Positions 17,540 to 30,900 of a stretch of DNA of 64,000 bases are shown piece after piece. The DNA comes from Tyto alba (Eukaryota > Chordata > Aves > Strigiformes > Tytonidae): the NCBI RefSeq assembly GCF_018691265.1, contig NW_024881303.1:10533777-10597776 (forward strand), given 5' to 3'. Below the pieces are notes generated by a model, which was given only the letters and a program-made list of their open reading frames with translations, was not told the origin of the DNA and did no database searches. The translations under genes were made by a program, and so were the position numbers. How positions within the stretch are numbered: position 1 is the stretch's first letter; every line of letters begins with the position of its first letter.

Positions 17540-17950
17540 TGTCATGGTTTGCAGGAGTGCCAGCTGAAGCCGGTTTTGTACCACTGCCTCCTCTGCAACT
17601 GGCTATGAAAAAATAACATCATATAACCGAGTGGCAGCTGGTCCCTCTGGGTATATGAAATCCAGAGTGTGTGCGGGGCAGGAGCTCAGCCCTGGGGCCT
17701 CTCTCCCAGCCATGGCACAGGGGACAAGTGCTGGTTGGGTGCAGAAGAAAGTCGATCTGAACTGTTCCACTTCGGTGAGCAGGCAGAGCCCCCAGATCCC
17801 CCTCCGACCCTCTTGGATCAGGAGATCACCCGCTGGCTGGAGACGGGCCGTGTCCCCTCGTGCATCGCTCCTGGAAACTTCCCAGCCCTCCCATGATCCA
17901 GCCTCATGGACCCACGGGAGCGCAAGAGGCTTGGCATTTGGGATTCTGGT
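17540..17950 (+). mobile_element. Probable LTR of another avian endogenous retrovirus family
   Basis: It begins TGTCATGGTTTGCAGG directly after an A/G-rich stretch, carries AACTGGCTATGAA followed by an ACATCATATAA promoter-like element near 17615, and is GC-rich in its second half. This layout resembles ERV LTRs known from birds. I could not find a matching right end or a target-site duplication, so the end is approximate and the element may be truncated. The overlapping short open frames are not genes. Confidence 0.4.
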
Positions 17951-20644
17951 TCTCAGTCACCAAAGCAGTCGTGCTGGGAGCATTTAGCACAGCTGAGTGC
18001 TTCATCTGTGCTCTGATTGCTTTTGCTAGACAGTGTAAAAATAAAAAGCTGAGAAGTAAACATGGAGATGCTAACATCCTTACACAGCAAGATTTCACAT
18101 CCCTGAGAACTTACACTCCAAATTCCTCTTCTGAGGGAGGAAGAAGGGCAGGAGAGACTTTGAACACCCTCATCTAGTAGGAATAGATGCCTCAAAATCT
18201 ATTTACATTAGCAGAGGGTCCGACTACGTGCATTTATTCTGCTCTGTGTAATTACTGCTCTTGCCTCACGGTAATTATTTTACTATCCATGAAGGATTAC
18301 AAAGCCATTAACCTGGAAGAGAAAAAGAAATAAGCAGGGGCATGTGGGAAAGACTTTGAACGCCAAATTCATTCACCAGTTAGAAACAAAAGTGCATGTT
18401 CAGAAGGTTAATTAACAAAAGGTCTGTCTTGAGGCAACTCCTGCTTACTACTAATGGATACCATGAAAATTCATAAATTTGCTGCTCCCAACCAGAGGAT
18501 GCTGACTGCAAACTGCCACATGGGACTGTGTCTCTCTGCTCCTTCTCAGCGGAAAGGCAGGGAATGGCCAGAAAAGTCCCTCGTTCAAGTGAAGGTGTCA
18601 ACTCCTGCTGACTTCAGCGAGGCAAGTTTTTACACACTGTGCCCTTGTCTGTCAGGGACACACATCGCCCCATGCTCAGGGAAAGGCTTAAACTGCAGCC
18701 TTTGCTATTTGAAACAAAACTTAAAGCTCTTGACCTAAAATTAGCACTGCCAGCTGTGTTTTGGGCAGCACACCAGCTTTTGCTTTGCTCTTGATGTGAG
18801 GCAGGAAGGTCCAGACTACAAAGGCTCCCCGTGCCCCGGGGACCTGCTCCCACTGAGGGAGCAGAGCCAGGGTGTGATGAGCAAGAGACCCAAGAGCTCG
18901 GACATGCTCTGGGAAGTGACAACTTTCCTGGGAATGGCTGTACCCATCAGGCAAGGGACCACCTAGGCAGCAGTGCCTCTCTGACCACAACCAAAGTGAA
19001 TTCCTGGAGAAAAACGCAAAATAGCTACTTGCCCTGGGTATTGCCCAGCTGCCAGCCATTCACAGCTCAGGGGCTTCCTGAGGTCTGTGTGGTTTCCCTC
19101 TGATAAACAGTCTTTTGCAAATCTGCCCAGCCTCTCCTTGAACTCAGGATAATTTTTATCTTTTGCAATATAATATTGCATCAAAGAGATATCAGGTTTG
19201 CCTTTTGCCTTCCTTCACAAGGGTACAGTGGGCTCCCTAGTACCGGTGGAAGCAGAGAGGATTTAGGACACCTGTATTCAAAGGGTTCACTGAATTTGAA
19301 GGCTGTTATAGATCAGCTTGCTCTGAGTTTTCCTTCAGGCCTTTATGCAATTATTGTGATTTCTTGGCACTGAGTGCTAATGATTCACCTGAGTTGAGTC
19401 ATGCACAAGGCGATGTAGCTCTGGAAGCCTTCCCACCGCAATCACTGTGCTCAGCAAGATCTCGAGGTGAATACAAAGGATCTTGCAACTGCTAAGCCTT
19501 CTAGGGAAAAGGAGAGGCTTAAAAGAATTTCATCAGTCACCTGCATTGATCACAACCATAGACTTTATAAATCAAGCTTAACTCCTTTTCTGGAGAAAAG
19601 CAACTTCTGGATATCTAAGACTTGAAGGAAGATGGCATAGTTAGAAGGCTGGATTTTTGGGACAGGGCTGGATGTTGACAAGGTAGGATGGCTTTCCACA
19701 AAAATGCCAGAAGCTAAGGAGCCAAGGAGCAGCACAGAAGTGACTCCAGAGCTCACCCTCCTGCAGCAGGTGTGGAGCAAATAGCACAGGATGGATGGAT
19801 GGGTAAAAACCTCGTTAGAAATGCAGAAGGCAGAGAGATACCAAGAAAGCAACACAGGCAGCATCACTCAATATCTAGGGAGAAAACTGGCAGTTGTTGC
19901 TGCAGGTGGCATCACCAGTTAAAACAGAGTGGAAGAAAATACGGCGTTCACCGGCACTTGTTCCAACGCCCGTTTTGATCGGTAGCTAAGCCGCTGCTCT
20001 TTTCAGCAAGGAGTGATGGGACGTGGCAGGGAGTTGCAAGATTTTGCATGAGGTTGGATTAATAACTCCAGCAACACCCCCCCTCACCACTGTTATGCAG
20101 CAGCTCTACAATCCAGATCAAGTATTATTAAAAGGCTTTCTATTGACCAAATGACACATCATTTGTCCCCACCTGTGTCTATTCATGATCTACAGTTGTT
20201 GCAATGCTTCTTCTATCCATACTGTCCTACTGGAACCACAGACAAGTATAAACTGAATGCTGCCTGTGTGATCTCGAGGTGGGATTGCAATATGTTACCC
20301 AGAGGACGCAGGATCCAGGTGGGGCAGGAGGTGAGCAATCAGCCCTGCAAGTCCATGGGCAAATATTCACACACACTTACACTCCCGATGCACAGAACCA
20401 CCTCAGCTGCAGATGGAGGCCATCAGTCCACAAAACTCAGCAACTTGACATCCAGTTAGCATCTTGAACAGGCAAAATCCAGAGTGGCCTTGCTGACATG
20501 AATATTTCTGCTTTGATTCTCAAGATCTGTGTTGCTTGAACCTGTTTATCTTGTGTTCAGCTCCATGACCTGGTTAAATCACAAGTCAGCAAAAGAGCTA
20601 AGCTCAAAATTATGGTGTATACCCAGCAGTTCTATTCAAGGTAT
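17951..20644. other. Intergenic, nothing recognised
   Basis: This is mixed-composition non-coding DNA. I see no repeat family that I can name, no RNA gene and no credible exon. Confidence 0.5.
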
Positions 20645-20715
20645 TAGAACAGAATGGAATAGTTCCAGTTGGAAGGGATCTACAATGATCATCTAGTCCA
20701 AATGCAATATTTGCC
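20645..20715 (-). mobile_element. CR1 LINE 3' end, minus orientation, short
   Basis: The plus strand reads AGTTGGAAGGGATCTAC followed by ATGATCATCTAGTCCAA, the reverse complement of the CR1 3' end (TTGGACTAGATGATC and the following CCCTTCCAAC). Only the last 70 or so bases are recognisable and it is diverged, so this is an older copy. Confidence 0.8.
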
Positions 20716-21036
20716 TATAAAAAGTCATGCATGTTCTCCCTGGAGCCACCTGCCTTGCCTAGTAGATATGCCCAGTACCTGCCAGTAGATCAGGCTTTGC
20801 TCAGTTACTTGTAGTTTTATCACAAGCTTTTCTTTTAAAATTTGACATGCCAAGAATGTGTCTTAGAATTTACTGAAGTTCCTGGAGGCCAGTGGAGGTG
20901 GCTTTCTGGAAATCCTGCTTTGTCATGGATATAAATGGTATAAAAGTAGACAAAGACAAGAAGCCTGAAGTGTAAGGACTGGGCCATATTCAGATGCTAT
21001 GGGTTCATCCAGGTGCTGTTTTGCTTGTTTGTAATC

Positions 21037-21095
21037 ACAGAATCATAGAATCATTTAGGTTGGAAAAGTCCCTTAAGATCATCGAGTCTGTTCTG
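21037..21095 (-). mobile_element. CR1 LINE 3' end, minus orientation, short
   Basis: The plus strand starts CAGAATCATAGAATCAT (the terminal ATGATTCT repeats of CR1 read backwards) and continues GGTTGGAAAAGTCCCTTAAG and ATCATCGAGTC. It is a separate insertion from the copy 390 bp to the left, since each has its own 3' terminus. Confidence 0.88.
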
Positions 21096-21099
21096 AAGA

Positions 21100-23931
21100 C
21101 TCAGGCAATGGGAAATGGCAGGTGAAGGGGCAGAGGTGACAGCCTGGTCATCTCCACTTGGTCATATGTCAGTGTGTCTGAGTGAGGAAGATGGGTCACG
21201 AGAGTCAAGTGTGAAGACCAAGCTCCTGCCAGATCTCACCATCTTGTTGAAACATAACACATTGATAGAGTTTCGGAAGACAATGTGTTGCCAGCATTTA
21301 TTTTCTCTTCTAGTCCTTCTTAGAAATAACTAAAAAGAAACTTGGCTTCAGTTCTGGGCCTGAGGCAGAGAGAGGATGGAGGGGTTTAACCCAAATGACT
21401 AAGCCTTAAACCAAATATAACTAAGTGAAAACGGGTTTATGAGAGGAAGTTAGAAGTAGCACTGCCAACCTCACCTATAAAATGTATTATGATAACTGAG
21501 CTCAACGTTTTGTGGTTTCAGGCCTCTCCAAGATTTGTAATAGACTGTGAACTTGTTCCTTCATATATTTGATCACGTCAAGAGATATTCATATGTAGAA
21601 AATCATTTAGAGAGTGTCTAAATGAAATAAGAGATTTTAAGTTTCCTTCATGGACTTTGTAAGTTCCTTCATTTGCTGTGATTCCTTCAGCTGTTTCAAC
21701 ACTGATTCTGTATGGGGCAGCACATGAATACCACAGTGATTGGCTTTAAATGCAAATATAAAAATATTTTCATACACTAGTGTGTGCTTAATCAAAAAAG
21801 AAATCCAAACAACCTTAAAGAATCTTTGAGAATGTGAACTCTGTTTTTGGAAAGCTAAATAAATTTATTGTAATGCAGCCCACCAATGTAAGGCTGGCTT
21901 TTACCTGTCTAGCCATCTTCCTTTCCAAAAATAAATAGAAGAATTGTCACAATTCCTTTTATACTGAAAACTGCACCTGCATGAAGAAGGGAGATGGGTG
22001 AGGAATTGTCTCTTATGTCGATGCCAGTATAGTTAAAGAGGTAGAATCAGAAAGAGAAAGTGCTTTCTACACCCAAATGATTGTGTCTAGGATGTGATAC
22101 AGAGGTCAAACAGGATCAGGGCATGAGCCCTCCTGCGACAGCCACACTTGCTGTAGGATACACAGATGATCAGTTCCTTTCAGAGCACTCACTCAAAATA
22201 GCCTTATTTGACTTTCTTACTGTTCAGTATTTCATGTTCCTCCTTTGAAAAACAAACGCTTTCAAATTTCAGGTACTTTCAGTTTCCCCTTTTCTCTTTT
22301 TTAGAATAGATTTCCTTAGATATATTTTAAAGCTAAGCTACCTCTCAGGTTGAGCCTGGTCTTCTATTAGCCTCAGGCAACTACATCACAACACCTCACA
22401 TATAATCAGATTGAGCTTTACCTTGAAAATCACTCTGAGATTCTTTTCCTGATACTCATCACTACAAGGCCACTCTTCCAGCCCCAAGAGTTAGAAGCTG
22501 GCTCATTTCCAGCCAAAACTACTAATGGGGCAACCTGTATCTGCTGATCCCAGTGCCAGCACTGAACCAGAAGCCAGTCCCTTCACCCTCTCCGGCACGT
22601 GGTCCCCACAACACACCGCACTGCAGCAGTGTGGCCAGAGACGTGGTCACGGCACCTTCAGCTCCAGTTTGCTTGACTGGGCCACACCGACCATCTCCAG
22701 TATCTTTTGCATGAGAGATGATGGTGGAAGAGCGTGTTTTATACAGGGCAATGCGACACCATCCTGGAAATAGTCATCCCTCCTCTTCCTCACCAGGGGT
22801 GCTGTTTCCCACCCTGGATACTCCTTGCTTGTACTAGAGCAAAATTCACATTGGGCACACAAACAAAGAGAAAACAAACCAAAACACATTGTTTTAGTAC
22901 AGGACAGGTCTTCAATGGCAAGACTGCTCCCTTCAGTGGCCACACCACCTTCAAGTGCTCCTGGTTTGTTGCCTCCTCCTACATTTGCCTTTCTTTCACA
23001 CAGATGCCCAGACTGAGCAGGGTATCCAAGGTGAAGTCTCATCAACCTCTCATCAACCATGACCTTTATCCTGCCTTGTAAATACATCCCCACCCCTTAC
23101 ATCCTAGGAGTGAGCACACCACTGTGAGGGCCATGGCACGGTGGTGGATCTCAGTTCTCCTGCTCTCACAGGAGGCACTGAGGTGTTCTTCTTCCCAATC
23201 ATTCCCAAGCATTGAGCATCTGTTTCATGGCAGAAACTGTTACTCCATGATCTCATGTTCACAGCAACTGAATTTCATCCCCTTCTCCTGCTCCTTTCAT
23301 CCGTGCCCCACTGGGACACACCAGGTCACCTGTCCCGGCAACAGTTTCCTAGTCTCCCTCTTGAGAAACTGCTCCAGCAGCTTCCCCCAAGGTCTTCTCT
23401 ACAACTCACATTGCCCTGGCCAGTTCCTTACCCCACCAAAACACTCCTACTAATTCCCATATTAATGCATAATTTCCCAAACGGCACTTTATCAACTGCC
23501 CTGAGAGACAAGGCAGATAATGTATGGATGCAGCAGATCTTATCTGGAAGATCTCTTATCAAAGAAAACTAACAGGTTAGGCTGGCATGGTCGACTTTGG
23601 GTAAGCTCTATTGGATGTTATCTCATTTTCTATTTGATTCTGTGTCGGTAAGTGCTCATCCCTTCAAAGTTTCTTTCAAAGACTTTCATCCCACGAAGGG
23701 GAGATTAATCTAACCTGTGGCTGTCCTGATCTCACCCTTCCTCTCTACTAGTTTCAAGTTTGCACACAAATCGTGTGTCCTACTATGTCCTAATATCTGC
23801 ACTTCTCCAAATTAGAGCGTATGCGCTGCCTTCCTTTCCTGCAGAAGTTTTCAGCAGTGTTTTGCTGAAGACTTTTAGCAGACAACAGCAACAACTGAAA
23901 AAAACAACCACACTGATAACAGGATGGTTTC
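21100..23931. other. Intergenic, nothing recognised
   Basis: AT-rich at first, then more balanced from about 22.5 kb. Open frames of up to 148 codons at 22.6-23.1 kb occur on both strands at once, with no domain or splice context, and are treated as chance. Confidence 0.5.
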
Positions 23932-24269
23932 AGTACTTAAAGGGGGCCTACAGGAAAGATGAGGAGGGACTCTTTATCAGGGAGTGTTGTGACAGGACAA
24001 GGGGTAACGGTTTTAAACTGAAAGAGAACAGATTTAGATTATAAATAAGGAAGAAGTTCTTTAATGTGAGGGCGCTGCCCCAGGTTGCTCAGAGCAGCTG
24101 TGGCTGCCCCCTCCCTGGAAGGGTTCAAGGCCAGGTTGGACGGGGCTGGGAGCCCCCTGGGCTGGGGGAAGGGGGCCCTGCCCGGGGCAGGGGGGTGGGA
24201 CTGGATGATCTTTAAGGTCCCTTCCAGCCCAAACCATCCTGTGATCTATTCAATGATCTATTCTATGAA
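23932..24269 (+). mobile_element. CR1 LINE 3' end, plus orientation, about 340 bp
   Basis: It runs from TTAAAGGGGGCCTACAGGAA through GACAGGACAAGGGGTAA, AGATTTAGATTATAAATAAG, GGAAGGGTTCAAGGCCAGG and ACTGGATGATC to an ending of CTATTCAATGATC and TATTCTATGAA. This is the usual order of the CR1 3' region, coding tail followed by 3' UTR and terminal short repeats. It is nearly identical to 16380-16543 over the shared part. Confidence 0.93.
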
Positions 24270-24327
24270 CATGTACACATGCATGCACAGAGTCAGGCTT
24301 GCAGTAGACTTTCTGCAAAAGGAGGTG

Positions 24328-24910
24328 TGTGCTGGTTTTGGCTAGGATAGAGTTAATTTTTTTCATAGCAGCTAGTATGGGGCCATGTTTTGGATTTGTG
24401 CTGGAAACGGTGTTGATAACACAGGGATGTTTTCCTTATTGCTGAGCAGCACTTACACAGAGTCAAGGCCTTTTCTGCCTCTCACCCCACCACGAGCAGC
24501 CTGGGGGTGCACAAGGAGTTGGGAGGGGACACAGCTGGGACAGGTGACCCCAACTGACCCCAGGGATATCCCACACCATAGGGCGTCATGCTCAGCACAT
24601 ACAGCTGGGGGAAGGAGAAGGAAGGGGGGACATTCAGCGTTACGGCGTTTGTCTGCCCAAGTCACCGCTCGACGTGATGCAGCCCGGCTGTGCTGGGGGT
24701 GGCTGAGCCCCCGCCTGCCCCCGGGGAGGGCGGAAGGAATTCCTGGGTTTACTTTGCTTGCGTGGCTTTCGCTTTACCTATTAATGTGTCTTTATCTCAC
24801 CCACGAGTTTTCTCACGTTTACCCTTCTGTTTCTCTCCCCCATCCCACCTTGGGGAAGTGAGTGAGTGGCTGTGTGGGACTTAGCTGACAGCTGAGGTTA
24901 AACCGCAACA
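24328..24910 (+). mobile_element. Solo LTR of an avian endogenous retrovirus, plus orientation, 583 bp
   Basis: The element starts TGTGCTGGTTTTGGCTAGG and ends GGTTAAACCGCAACA. Identical 5-bp duplications, AGGTG, flank it at 24323-24327 and 24911-24915. Internal landmarks typical of this family are present: ACAGAGTCAAGGCCTTTTC, GGAGTTGGGAGGGGACAC, the GGGCGTCATGCTCAGCA block where the LTR promoter lies, and TATTAATGTGTCTTTATC. No internal retroviral genes remain. Its 3' end matches the reverse complement of the left ends of 11291 and 13254, so all three belong to related families. Confidence 0.93.
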
Positions 24911-24915
24911 AGGTG

Positions 24916-27900
24916 GCAATAGGAAACTGTATTGGTGCCATGACTTTATTTGAAATGTGTAGTTTGCTAGCTGAGAAAAACCAAAAGGCCAAGGTGCAGT
25001 GAAGCGGGGAAGGAAAATATGGCATCATTTCTCCTATCCAGACATTGGAAGGTAATATGTTGTCATTGGCCACGTGTCCATCCACCTGCTACGTTTATAC
25101 ATCTCCCCACTCTCTTTTAGCTGAGCACTTGGGATAATAGGTTTATTCCTTTCTGAAGGAGGGAAATTAGCCTTTTTTTCCATTTTACAAGAGAAAAAAA
25201 TAAGGCACGGGGTGACTAGATTTGTGTCATATAATACCATAATAACATAAATACACATAATTGCCATGTAATGGCTATTTTAAAATCTTTAGCTGTACTC
25301 TTCATTATGCATCATTTTTCACAGTACAGGGAAAACTGAAATGTCCCAATGCGGTAATATTGCTTACTGTTACCAAAAATATAAAGTAGGTTTTCATAGC
25401 AAAAGAAAAAATCCCACAACCTCAAAGGTTGTTTCACTTACCTTTTCCAATCAGCAAAATACATTTATAGTCAAAACACGCCCCTTACAGACATTACTGT
25501 AATCTATAAGCACATCATATGCATTTTAATTCATTTTAAGGTGGTTTGTCTGCAACAAGTCTTCCATTTTTAATAAACCTGGCCACGTCAATACATTTAA
25601 CATTATGAAATGGTTGGCTCTTGATTTTGCTCAGAGTTTTATAGATGAGAACTACCCAACTGCCCCATAGAAAGGCTCAGATCCATGGGGGTTTCAGTGC
25701 TGCTAACTCCTTCTGAAGCCAAACTCGAATAGAAGCAGGTGCTTACTGCTTGTGTTTGCATTTACTCCCTCAGCTAGCATCTTGTGCTGCCTTTTACCAG
25801 AAACTTCATGCAGGGTTTTTGCTCCTTTGCTCTGACAATATCATTTTTCATGAGGCAACCAGGCAGGGGACGTGGTAAGTATTACCTTAAATATACACTA
25901 GAGGATGCTCGTGGGTCATCAGTGAAAGACAAACTGCTTCCTTCCACTCAGCCTGCCGCGCTTCAGGACGTTTCAAGGCTCAGAAAGTGTTTCAAGGCTT
26001 AGCCAAGGCTTAGATGGTGTTTCAAGGCTCAGAAAAGATAAGAAGAAAATGTTCACACAGGGACAAAACCGTAATGTAAACGACATTAGTAAGTGTAAAG
26101 TAGTGACAAAAACTACTCGCTCCCTGCTTTTGTAATGCTATTACCGCTCGATATACACTTAAAATATGCATGCATGCAAGCAGGGACTTAGAGAAGCCCA
26201 ATAGTTTCTTTTATAAAAAAATTTTTAAATCACCTATTCATAATACATTACGTGGGACATAATTTTGACAGGGAATATGGGGCAAATATCAGATAAAGGA
26301 CATATCTAAATCTTCATCTGCTGTAATCGTTATTGTAGACAGCAAGGAAGGGAAGGAGGAAATTTGGGGCTGTTGTGCATTTCTGCAGTGCTGTGGAGAA
26401 GTACCCACCCCACCACAGCACCCATCTCCCGCTGGGCAGGAGCTCCAAGGACTGGTGGAAAATTCTGAATTTCAGCCTTGAGGGCTCTCTGCGCTCAGGC
26501 TGCTGGGCACCAGCAGGAGCCCCCCATTCTCCTGGCAGCTCTTGGGGTATACTGGGGGCATTTCTGGGTCCACACAACAGCCTGGAGGATGGAGGCCAGC
26601 AGAAAGTTCAAGCACACCCTTAAGCACCCAAGTGCTCCCGTTGAGCCAAGATTACATCTGCATGTATAATCCAGACATGCAGCAGTGCCTTCCCTCCCAC
26701 TGTTAAGGAGGGAACTTCTGCAAAGATTTGTGTTTGTACCAAACACTTGTTTGTAATGGCAATAGTGTCTTGCTCTGCCGTGCTTTTCTTTTGCCGGTTT
26801 GAAAGACTTTCTCTAAAAATCTGCTTTTCAGTAAACTGCCTCATTTTGCAGGATGAAACCCGTTGCAGCACATGGACACAAATCCAGTGTAATGAAACAC
26901 CTGGATGAAAATTCAGACTGTCAGGTGAAATTCAACTAATTATTAAAAAAGGATTCTAAATAAGGGCTTGCAACTTCAGGGGGAGTTGGAAAACCCGGGG
27001 GGGGGGGAGTTTTTGTTTTTTAAAAATCGTCCTGGCATTCTCAAAACAAAAGAGAAAGGAAAACCCACTGTAAAAAGCCACACTGATTTCAACACGAGGT
27101 GACTAGAGGATGATGCTGTGTCCATCATAACCATGCTGAACCTCCAGCTCAGGTGGCTCTTCAGGGGCCCAGTGTCTGTGAGAAGGCTTTAGCCTTGACA
27201 GTCCATCCAGGAGAGCTTATTTCATACACTAAACTTTCTGTACTTTGCTCCTGTCTGAAGGGAAGGTAGATTTTGACCCCTTCAACAGCACAAAGTCATC
27301 CCTCAGCTGGAGTGACAAGGGAAGTTACCAATGCCTTTGCTACCCACACACAAAAACCATTAGGCTCAGTCTATCATAGTGCTGGTATGGCCCCGAGGAG
27401 GAAGGTAAAGTAAACTGTACCACTGCTGAAATTTCTCCAGTGGGGAAGTTCATGCTGCTGGGCAAACTGATGGTAGGAAAACCAATTATAAAAGCAGATT
27501 AATGGTATAACTGGTAGTCATGACACTCACCTGGGACTGCAGGTTGCAATTCAAGACCCTGCTGGAGTCCAGGAGGACTTGAATCCAAGAGACCATCTTA
27601 GTTGCTCAAACTGAAGCTTAGAACTCCTGCTCTGAACTTCAGACCCCTCATCTGAATTAAAATATTTTTCCTCAGAAAATCTGTTTTCCATATAAATCCC
27701 CAGATACCTTTTCCTCCCCCAAAGACGTGCAAAATGTTTGGCCTAAGCAGCTCCATGTGGTAACAAATCCCAAAGACTAATTGTGTGGAAAAGCATTTCC
27801 TTTCATCAGGTTTAAATTTTCTGCCTTTTAGCGTTGACTGCACCCTTTTCCTTGCATCATAGGATAGCAATGTTTAATGCACAGGGCTGGAAACAGCCCA

Positions 27901-30900
27901 AGACCACCGAGTCGTTGCATGAAGATCAGCGGGCTGCCAGCAGCTTTAAACAACTGTTGATCAGCACCACCATCAAATTCCAAACAGATTACCAAAAAAG
28001 GCCAAGGCCAAACCCTATTCCTAGGCTATAAAAACAGATTCCTCCAACTGTTGTTACAGTGAGGAATTCAGCTTGTTTGCAGATGACAGGCAGAGCGGAG
28101 CTGTCAGTCACTGGCAGAACACCCAAGGCTTGGGAAGTTGTACCTTTCTCCTTTACCTTGCCTGGGCTGCTGCTAACATCACAAAGAGCTTTTCAGAAGA
28201 AAATGCCAGATCAATCCTCTTGTATTTTGAAATGAAGTAGTAGTTTATCTGACTTTCCCCAGCAGCATCTCTAGGATGTCTTTATAATGTGAAGAGGCTT
28301 CCTCCTCCCTCCCCAGCTTCATTTTGTTCTTCCAAGTGTCCGCAGGGGCTGGTGGCTCCGAGGGCGTGTTGGGAAAAGCCAGGCCAAGGGACAAAGGGAA
28401 AAGCTGGCAGTGCCCCTGCTTTGGTTCTCGTGAAGGAGCAGCAGCAGCTCTGGCCTGAAGTTGGTTCAAGCCCACCAGCCCAGTCTGGGCTGAACAGCTT
28501 CAGGCCCATCATTCATGGGAGTGAAGCTGAGAGACGGCAGCACAAGAGGCAGCTTCAAACCACGTAGCCCTGATCAGCCTGCAGGCAGGTATGGAGGGCT
28601 CTGGATGTGGCTACGCCATAGCAAGGGGGGTCCAAACTCAGGCTCCCTTTCCTCCTGCCACCTCCTCATAGGTGCTCAACCTCGGGTCTACAGCAGAGGT
28701 GGTCCCCAGGGATGGGGCAAAGTGGAGCACATCCATCTTTTCCTTAAGAAATCCAAACCCAGCCTTGTAGAAGAGGTCACATGCCCAAATCCAGCTTTCT
28801 CAAGAGCCAAGAGAGCACCAGCCATGCCAAGCATCCTCACATCAGGCCTCCAAACCCAGTTTGGCTCCCATTTTTGAAGGAGCATAACTTAAGAAAAGGC
28901 AAACTCACCGACGGGCCAGTAAGTCAAATCAGAGCAGTTTCCCCAGCTCATTCGTGTGGCTGACACTGGCCAACAAAGCCATCACCCCCGGCTCCACCTG
29001 CTTCTCCCCAAGGCGTGCTGGCAGCAGCAAGCCTTGCGCCTTGGCCGTGCCCACGCCGAGCCCTCTCCCAGGCACAGCCCCACGCATGCTGGACAGAAAG
29101 GGCAGCAGGCAGGCTGGGAAGCAGAGCCTGTCCCACGGGGCTCCCGGAAAGTTTCTTTTCTTTAGGTGAGGACTCCTGTATCTGGGGTCTGCAGAGCTCG
29201 GGCAGAGGCACTGGGTTTGTCCCCACCGGGAGAGCGCCGCGGCATTTATTTGGACCAGGTGAGGCAGAGGATGCCCTTTGCATGCAGCTCTGCTCACCTT
29301 CCTCCCTGCCCAGCCACTACCAACAGAGATGAAATAACTATCTGATAATCCTAATAAAAATGCAATTAAAAATTAAGCATTGCCACCCAAATCCTTTGCT
29401 GTAACAACGTACAGGGTAAGCTTGCAGCAGATTAGTGGGCAGCTCCCAGCTATCCCATATTCACGTGCACAAACTTCACTTTTCTAAAATAGCTGTTCCT
29501 GTAACCTGCATCCTCAGATAAACCAGCACTGCTTTGCTCCCTTCCCTGGGAAGACACAGCGTGTGGGGGACAAGGCAAGAGGGGCTCATCAGAGGCAAGA
29601 AAGCTCTGGGGTAAATCCCCTTTTATTATTCGTAGATGTAAACAGAAGGGCTGAGAAGTCAGCTCAGAAAATATCTGGCTACTGCATACGAAAAAGCGGT
29701 GTTTGGGGAAGTTATCTGAAGGGCAGCAGCCTTCCCGAGGCTCAAATCTGCTTCCATTTAAGTCAGTAAACACAAACCTGGGCTAAACTACTTAGCAGAG
29801 ATTTCTTCACAGATCCTTCATTCAGAATCTTTGGGTGAAAGAAAGTACAATTACGATTTTTGTAGGTTTATGACCAAGAAAATGTAACCAGATTATTATA
29901 AAGGAAACTGTGTCACTCATATCACCACAAGGACAATGCCAAAGTTGTGGTTGAGATGGAGCTATGAATATGCATTTTGGGGGCAAAGTAAAAAAATACA
30001 CTTTGGCTCTATAATATGGCCAAATGTAGAAATAAGTACATTCCAAAAGTCAGAGTTCTGAGATTTTTTTTTTTTTTAGTTTAGTTTCTGAGGGTTTTTT
30101 TTGCTATTGAAGTTTGAAAAAGGCTCTTTTATATGGGGGAGTTGAACTGGATGAATTACAGTTTTGAATATAATCTCCTTATTTAACTGGTCTCATTTCC
30201 TCAAACAAAAGTCCTCCAGGATAAAAAAATTCTCTACTTCATCCATCCTCACAGTTATCTTTGCTTTAAAAATGTTTCCATGTTAAGTTCAACGTGAATG
30301 TCTTTTCTGATGGGCAGTTATGCACATTCATAACCTCAGCAGTTAAAATTTTGTTTAAACACCACTCACCTGAGAGAGCTCCAGAATAAGCAAAATTCAT
30401 TGTCTGCTGTACACAAGCTTCAAAGCAAGGTCTGTTTGCATTCACATGTCATTAAAGACTCTATTGATGAGTTAATGAAAGATGGAAGTGGAATAAAGCA
30501 TCAAACACTTGACAATAATCCAGGGACAATTTTATACAGAGAAGAGAGCTGCTCTAGTCTAAAGAAGCAGAGAAAGAAGTTGAAGCAGCAGCAGAAGTGC
30601 AGGCAGATGCTAAGGCAGCCTCTGCATGCAGAGGGGGAGATGAGGGAAGAAACTAAGCTACAGGTTCTGCTTGTTGTCAGCTAAAACCAGCTGAAGACAG
30701 GCAGATAATTTTCCCATCCCAGTTTATTTCCCTTTCTTTATGCTTATGATGCAAGTACAGATTAACACGATTTTAAACAAAACCTGAACTGTTGCATAAA
30801 TTCAAGTTCTACAGATAGTCTTGAGGGAAAAAAAGGAGGGATGAGTATATGAATACCACATATTAATACAACTGGTTTATTTAGGAGTGTGGAGGTGATT

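Noticed and set aside
27500..27565. tRNA-like stretch with a B-box-like TTGCAATTCAAGACCC
   Set aside because: No A box in register and no cloverleaf that I can fold. At most a weak tRNA-derived relic.
28245..29332. Cluster of 70-120-codon frames on both strands at 28.2-29.3 kb
   Set aside because: Many overlapping frames open together in a moderately GC-rich patch, with no domain or splice signals.
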